Positions 61,695 to 64,000 of a DNA stretch of 64,000 nucleotides are shown piece after piece. The stretch's first letter is position 1, and each line of letters opens with the position of its first letter. The translations under genes and the position numbers were made by a program. This stretch comes from Methanobacteriaceae archaeon (GTDB lineage Archaea > Methanobacteriota > Methanobacteria > Methanobacteriales > Methanobacteriaceae): NCBI GenBank assembly GCA_027318585.1, contig DAHVOW010000007.1, positions 5,459 to 69,458 on the forward strand. Reading direction: 5' to 3'. The notes beneath the pieces are model-generated. The model had not been told where the DNA came from. It made no database searches and was given only the letters and a program-made list of their open reading frames with translations.

Positions 61695-62150
61695 TTAATC
61701 CGAAACCCGTTCCGACTCACTTTTAAGATATTGCAGACCAGAGTTTATGGATTCCTCCAGCATCGTCTGCATTCGGCCACTCATAACCCGACTTAAAGCC
61801 CCTTCCCAGGATTCTTCGGTAACCACCACGGTTTTTCCATCTTTGGATTCAATTCTCCACACGTGGATGGCATTGATTCCCATGATCCTCCCGGTCCAGG
61901 CTAAAAGATGGGGTGGTTCAACCTTCTGCAGGAGGGAAGTGATCTTACCCACCTTAGTTTTCCACTGGAACTGGGTACCCTCCTCCAGTTCCCCCTTGAG
62001 GCAGGCTTTTTTCACGTCAGGATTCCAACTGGGCCAGGCTTCAATATCCGCCATGATATTCCACACTGTTTCTGGAGTGGCAACAATTTCTATTTGGGCC
62101 TTGGCCAGTACTGGGGCTTTCTCATTCACTTCAACCATGTTCATCACCAT
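61695..62150 (-). CDS. SRPBCC-family protein
   Basis: 151 residues of the helix-grip (START/polyketide-cyclase) fold: AQIEIVATPETVWNIMADIEAWPSWNPDVKKACLKG, VEPPHLLAWTGRIMGINAIHVWRIE and a long C-terminal helix. Binds small hydrophobic ligands; partner unknown. ATG 62150 shares one base with the flavodoxin-type gene's stop, so it is translationally coupled to it. Confidence 0.82.
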   Translation of the reverse strand: MVMNMVEVNEKAPVLAKAQIEIVATPETVWNIMADIEAWPSWNPDVKKACLKGELEEGTQFQWKTKVGKITSLLQKVEPPHLLAWTGRIMGINAIHVWRIESKDGKTVVVTEESWEGALSRVMSGRMQTMLEESINSGLQYLKSESERVSD

Positions 62151-62788
62151 CAGAGTTCATTAAGTTGCTTTCTATAGGCCTGAAATATTGAAAGTGCATC
62201 CTCTTCACTTAACATTATGGCACTGAATATCACGAAGGGCTTCACTAGTTCAAAACCTGAGAATTTGAGATTTTCAGTGATTATTGGTGCTAACTTGGCG
62301 GGATCCTTATCGGGAATGTCCTGGTAATAATTTTCCTCGGGCCCTCCTGTTGTGAAGGATAACATGGCCTTTTTACCCTTCATCAGTCCCTGGTCGTATA
62401 TTTTTCCCTGAAACATGTCACTGGAAAATCCTGTGGCAAAAACTCGTTCCATCCATCCTTTTAAAATAGCCGGCATTCCACCGTACCAGATCGGGAACTG
62501 GAATATCACCAGATCCGCCCATTCCACCTTCTCCATTTCCGTTTTAATATCCTGGGAAAAGCCATCGCTCCTGGCAGCGTGGAGTTGTTCGCCAATAGGA
62601 TTAAATCGCTCAGGGTTTTCAAGATTGGTAAAATCGTCCCGGTCTAAAGCAGCTTTAAATCCCAGGCCATAGAGATCTGATACTTTAACCTCGTGGTCCT
62701 TCTCTTTGAGAGCCTGGACTGCCACATCCTTCAATGATCCGTTCAAGGATTTAGGTTCTGGATGGGCGAAAACAATCAACACCTTCAT
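62150..62788 (-). CDS. NAD(P)H quinone-reductase-like flavoprotein
   Basis: About 212 residues of the flavodoxin-like fold: KVLIVFAHPEPKSLNGSLKDVA (FMN phosphate loop), FQFPIWYGGMPAILKGWMERVF and FTTGGPEENYY. Family members reduce quinones, azo dyes or flavins with NAD(P)H. ATG 62788 (GGGGTGA upstream) is preferred over ATG 62842. TATA ACTATATAAAGAG (62896-62884) is the promoter; SRPBCC and the dead methyltransferase follow in one transcript. Confidence 0.88.
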   Translation of the reverse strand: MKVLIVFAHPEPKSLNGSLKDVAVQALKEKDHEVKVSDLYGLGFKAALDRDDFTNLENPERFNPIGEQLHAARSDGFSQDIKTEMEKVEWADLVIFQFPIWYGGMPAILKGWMERVFATGFSSDMFQGKIYDQGLMKGKKAMLSFTTGGPEENYYQDIPDKDPAKLAPIITENLKFSGFELVKPFVIFSAIMLSEEDALSIFQAYRKQLNEL

Positions 62789-62983
62789 ATAATTCACCCC
62801 ATTATTTTTATGGTCAACTTCCATAATGGGTTTTTGGGCCAAGTTGGGAAAAATATAGTATGTGGATTACAAAAATAAACTCTTTATATAGTTGGAGGAG
62901 CTCAGGCCGGGTCCTTATAGTAGGTTAAGTGCCCGACCAGAGCCTATGTAGCAGTTACTAGAATCTGTTGGGGAATTTTGGAT

Positions 62984-64000
<1,017 letters not shown>

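Overview
The window is a chromosomal segment of a hydrogenotrophic methanogenic archaeon of the order Methanobacteriales, most likely the genus Methanobacterium. The pointers are the split RNA polymerase genes (H, B'', B', A', A'') followed by L30e, NusA, S12, S7, EF-2, EF-1alpha and S10; methanogenesis genes (atwA, marker 9, mtrCBA); coenzyme F420 genes (cofE, cofD, GTP cyclohydrolase III); archaeal lipid and pterin genes; an MreB homologue; and secreted proteins suited to a pseudomurein wall. Genus is inferred from gene content and recalled homologues; no search was run.

Layout. 1-2.7 kb: a truncated HTH/V4R regulator (MsvR-like), a small Cys protein, a cupin, and a rubredoxin/hybrid-cluster-protein operon whose promoter carries two MsvR-type operators. 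2.8-8 kb: an AAA ATPase, then the operon atwA-marker 9-siroheme synthase-hemA, which links tetrapyrrole supply to methyl-CoM reductase activation. 8-12.2 kb: purO-cofE-(50 aa)-cofD-GTP cyclohydrolase III-NifR3-like protein, an F420/flavin/purine operon. 12.2-15.8 kb: a 209-aa protein, mreB, rnhB, exbB, exbD. 16-21 kb: archaetidylserine synthesis, DUF515 protein, a secreted protein with a sorting-signal-like tail, its neighbouring sortase, and mptD. 21-25 kb: korDABC-sucC. 25-29.6 kb: a membrane protein, a DUF1002 protein, taw1, and a secreted transglutaminase-like protein with duplicated Lys/Tyr repeats. 29.8-46.3 kb: tpiA, pgk, five tRNAs and the RNA polymerase/translation cluster, closed by tRNA-Ser.

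From about 47 to 54.4 kb lies an accessory, defence-like island: three AT-rich minus-strand genes of unknown function (one possibly HEPN-like, one four-helix membrane protein, one soluble partner), a 1074-aa one-polypeptide restriction-modification enzyme with an AT-rich specificity half, two tiny basic/zinc proteins, and a Panacea-RelE type toxin-antitoxin pair behind a 14-bp palindrome. From 54.7 to 62.8 kb are lineage-specific surface and membrane proteins, including three paralogues with a shared signal peptide and unrelated low-complexity tails, a frameshifted PsbP-like gene and a decayed methyltransferase. The right edge holds mtrA (lacking its membrane anchor), mtrB and the end of mtrC.

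The most interesting signals are: apparent near-cognate start codons (AUU, AUA, ACG) behind good ribosome-binding sites in three genes; an insertion of roughly 100 residues in RNA polymerase A'; the tandem MsvR-type operators; the sortase/substrate pair; the unknown AT-rich gene trio next to the restriction enzyme; and the truncated mtr cluster.
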